Assembly: GCF_029937755.1 (NCBI RefSeq)
Contig: NZ_JAPYPG010000009.1
Span: 58,782-122,781 of the forward strand
Length of the DNA: 64,000 nucleotides
Direction: 5' to 3'
Source of the DNA: Henriciella sp.
GTDB lineage: Bacteria; Pseudomonadota; Alphaproteobacteria; Caulobacterales; Hyphomonadaceae
The notes beneath the pieces are model-generated. The model saw nothing but the letters and a program-made list of their open reading frames with translations. It searched no databases and was not told the origin of the DNA. Every line of letters starts with the position of its first letter. Position 1 is the first letter of the stretch. Shown piece after piece: positions 62,186 to 64,000 of this stretch. Made by a program: the position numbers and the translations under genes.

Positions 62186-62421
62186 CCTATGTGTCAAAAT
62201 GAAACATGGGTCTGAGGTGGTAGGGGACCGAAAGTTGGAGGTCGATGTCTCTAAAACCGGCGTCGTGCCCACTTTTTCAGGGAGCTCTATTTGAAAGGGG
62301 GGGTCAAGGGCGGTTCAGGGAAAGTGGGGCTATGTGTCAATCTGCTACATGGGAATTCCACGCGATGACTTCAGACCTATGTGTCAATCTGAAGCATGGG
62401 CGGGGCCATGCTTCAGATTGA
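62186..62421. repeat. Three direct and one inverted copy of a ~21-bp repeat (IS-end-like)
   Basis: Copies of CTATGTGTCAATCTGAAGCA (then TGGG), with small changes, lie at 62186-62210, 62330-62353 and 62376-62400. A fourth, inverted copy (62406-62421) forms a perfect 16-bp hairpin with the third around GCGGGG. Several repeated transposase-site-like units near one end are a feature of IS21-family elements. No transposase gene is present, so this would be a solo or truncated end. The family is inferred. Confidence 0.55.
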
Positions 62422-62621
62422 ACATCTTTGATTCTAATCGCTTTTTTAACATAGGGATTGCACTAGGACACAAAACTTCTGGCTGTTCAGCTGAGACTTC
62501 ATCCAAAATTCAAGTTTGGAAGCGGTCGGACAAGGCCAGGAAGGTTGCTGTCAGACTTTTGCCCATTACCGGATTTTGTCGTTCGTATCCCTACCCAGAT
62601 GAAGCAGTGCTCGTGCGGCCC
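62422..62621. other. Non-coding stretch, A/T-richer at its left
   Basis: No gene with a ribosome site is seen. The left part (62425-62520) is A/T-rich compared with the window. Nothing else is recognised. Confidence 0.35.
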
Positions 62622-62689
62622 GTTCTTGAAATGGGCATCCCTCCCTTTGCTCGTGGGGCGGCGTCGCTCGGGATGCCCATTGCAAGAAC
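62622..62689. repeat. Long inverted repeat (20-bp arms)
   Basis: GTTCTTGAAATGGGCATCCC (62622-62641) pairs with 62670-62689 at 19 of 20 positions across a 28-base G/C-rich loop. It begins ten bases beyond the stop of the leftward gene at 62700 but lacks a T tract. It could be an mRNA-end structure, a small-RNA hairpin or a miniature mobile element. Confidence 0.6.
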
Positions 62690-62699
62690 TTCTACAGCG

Positions 62700-62990
62700 C
62701 TATTCCCTCCAGCGACAGCGCGCTGACAAACCGGGAGCCTCTTTCAAGACGTCGCTCGCGATTTGAAGCTTGTCCGCTAAGGCCTCGATAAGATCCGGGG
62801 GCACTTCAACGCAAGCGACCTGCTTTATCGATCCGTCCGCAAGTTTTCGATCGACGCAGATCAGCAAGATAACTTCACCGAATTTGGTGCCGAGTGTGAC
62901 AGACAGGAAGACATTTGGGCTCCAGCAAGAGCCGACCGGCCAAAGGCTCTCAGCGTCCTTTCTCGTGGTTCTTTTTGCACGTTTTGACAT
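62700..62990 (-). CDS. Hypothetical protein (96 residues)
   Basis: The start has AGGA seven bases upstream. The N-terminus is basic (MSKRAKRTTRKD); the middle alternates hydrophobic strands (VFLSVTLG, GEVILLICVD); a helix follows (PPDLIEALADKLQIASDVL). It reads like a small folded alpha/beta protein, not a shadow frame. The family is not recognised. It stands alone, with the long hairpin just downstream. Confidence 0.55.
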   Translation of the reverse strand: MSKRAKRTTRKDAESLWPVGSCWSPNVFLSVTLGTKFGEVILLICVDRKLADGSIKQVACVEVPPDLIEALADKLQIASDVLKEAPGLSARCRWRE

Positions 62991-63424
62991 TTCATTTCCT
63001 TTCGAAGTGTCTCGACGCCCAGCTGCTATCTGTTGGTGAGCCAATGCGGGGTATAGTGGGAGCAGTCCCCGCCGGTTTGGCCGGGTGCTCCTACAACTCC
63101 ATCATAATCACCGCTACCTGCCGGAGCCGCCGAACGCATGGAGTGCAAATGTGCCGCTCTGCCAGCCATTTACTCAGACGCTTCTTAACGAGACAGATCA
63201 GAGCATCCCGCTTTGCCATGGGCATCGTCCTTCAGTGGTGCCCTTCCGGTATATGCAAAGGTCCCTTTCGTACCGGAGAGTGACGACGCGCCGAAAGTTT
63301 CTCGCCAAGATCGCATCGCCCGCTGCCAAGCCTGGCAACGACAATGATGATCTTGATGACGTGAATAGTTTTGAAGGTTGAGAGTGGGCTTCATAGCGGA
63401 GGGTTAAAACCTTCAAGGATTTCA
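62991..63424. other. Intergenic region without a supported gene
   Basis: Several frames of 70-120 codons overlap here in different phases, and none has a ribosome site plus plausible composition. A 33-codon frame (63283-63381, GTG start after GGAGA, ending DDLDDVNSFEG) is possible but weak. No RNA gene is recognised. Confidence 0.35.
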
Positions 63425-63973
63425 TCACACTCCTAGATCGGTGCGATTTCGAAAGTCCAGAAACTGTTCTTTCGCCTCTTCGAATCCCGCAACTTCAGCG
63501 ATCAATGTATCGAGCGCCTTCCCATAAATTATTCTCTCAAAAGTTCTCGCTACGTCGACAGGCCGAAAACCAAGTTCATCCGACATTAGCCCTTTTAGCG
63601 TTACAGCCGCCTGAACATACTTATCGCGTGCGTCGATGTAATTCCGTATGATGGCTCTAGGGCTTCCTCTGTAACGACCGTAAACGCCGTGACGAAGGTG
63701 CTCTACGAAGATTTCAAAATCACCGTTTTCAGCGCCCTTTGGCTCAAGACCCAAGGTCACCCACGTCCGATATGCATCATGTACGATAAACCACGTCGGG
63801 TCGGCTCCGAGCACTTTTGAGACCTTCTTTGAGCCGCCGCGATGATGAGCGCGAAGAGCCGCGGCCGCCGAACCCAACCATCGGCTCAAGTCTTCCAGCC
63901 TGCTGACGGGCCTGGTAACGGTCTCAGATGAGTAATCAGCCGCAGGTGACCCAGCCCCGTGATTTCCGGCCAT
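63425..63973 (-). CDS. Hypothetical protein (182 residues)
   Basis: A soluble, mostly helical protein. Visible stretches: LEDLSRWLGSAAAALRAHH, ADPTWFIVHDAYRTWVTLGLEP, HLRHGVYGRYRGSPRAIIRNYIDARDKYVQAA, and a Glu/Phe-rich C-terminal helix. No signal peptide or membrane segment is seen and I do not recognise the family. The composition and lack of competing frames support a real gene. The ATG at 63973 lies near the window edge with GAGGA about 12 bases upstream; a later start is possible. Confidence 0.65.
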   Translation of the reverse strand: MAGNHGAGSPAADYSSETVTRPVSRLEDLSRWLGSAAAALRAHHRGGSKKVSKVLGADPTWFIVHDAYRTWVTLGLEPKGAENGDFEIFVEHLRHGVYGRYRGSPRAIIRNYIDARDKYVQAAVTLKGLMSDELGFRPVDVARTFERIIYGKALDTLIAEVAGFEEAKEQFLDFRNRTDLGV

Positions 63974-64000
63974 GAATTTGCAGAGTCCTCGACACGAAGA

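Noticed and set aside
61936..62202. 88-codon frame after czcA
   Set aside because: It starts within the post-operon stem-loop, lacks a ribosome site and encodes an Arg/Ser-rich product.
62186..62421. CRISPR array
   Set aside because: The repeats are irregularly spaced, differ from each other, include an inverted copy, and no cas gene is near.

Overview
The window looks like a chromosome segment of an alphaproteobacterium, most likely near Hyphomonadaceae or related orders. This rests on the recG-sdhE-mfd arrangement, the cfa/DUF1365/FAD-oxidase/photolyase cluster, the paired ornithine-decarboxylase and deoxyhypusine-synthase-like genes, the PraR-like XRE regulator, and G+C-rich codon use. 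The genus is an inference.

Layout. (1) 1-3.3 kb: a copper operon on the minus strand (small secreted Cys/His protein, copA, copB, then a DUF2231 membrane protein cut by the window edge), read from a promoter carrying a CsoR-like inverted repeat. (2) 3.6-10.3 kb, minus strand: a crotonase, a polyamine pair (DHS-like protein and type III PLP decarboxylase), and a sulfur amino acid operon cysK-sseA-metC with overlapping ends. (3) 10.4-16.5 kb: a membrane and light-stress cluster (orphan ChrR-like cupin, secreted DUF6134-like protein, cfa, DUF1365, FAD oxidoreductase, photolyase) resembling the known RpoE/ChrR singlet-oxygen regulon, but with no sigma factor in the window. The photolyase reading frame has no ATG, GTG or TTG ahead of its conserved N-terminus. 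(4) 16.6-31.3 kb: core genes hldE, a DUF3089-like protein, DUF6285 plus an aminoglycoside-phosphotransferase-fold kinase, DUF502, recG, sdhE, mfd, a CoA-transferase, XRE and LysR regulators, and a hypothetical/GNAT pair.

(5) 31.3-53.4 kb: an accessory island. Its left side is decayed DNA in which the first 84 codons of a family 2 glycosyltransferase abut the tail of a SLOG/LOG-like gene in another frame. It then holds a two-gene unit (a VirD4/TraG-type ATPase without membrane segments, and a 1380-residue P-loop protein with two membrane helices between its nucleotide-binding motifs, as in KAP NTPases); a three-gene operon on the other strand (Cas4/AddB-like Fe-S nuclease fused to an SF1 helicase, McrB with a long insertion in its AAA+ domain, McrC nuclease); and a complete type I restriction-modification operon hsdM-hsdS-hsdR. 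Together these read as a defence island. The VirD4/KAP-like pair is the best candidate for an undescribed system.

(6) 53.5-61.9 kb: a divalent-metal efflux island with two CzcN-like membrane methyltransferases around a CDF-like transporter, a divergent MerR regulator, and a czcI-like/czcCBA operon. Two promoters here have the 19-bp spacer typical of MerR control. (7) 61.9-64 kb: a gene-poor tail with repeats resembling an insertion-sequence end, a long hairpin and two uncharacterised genes.

All functional assignments come from reading motifs and context. No database or structure search was run.
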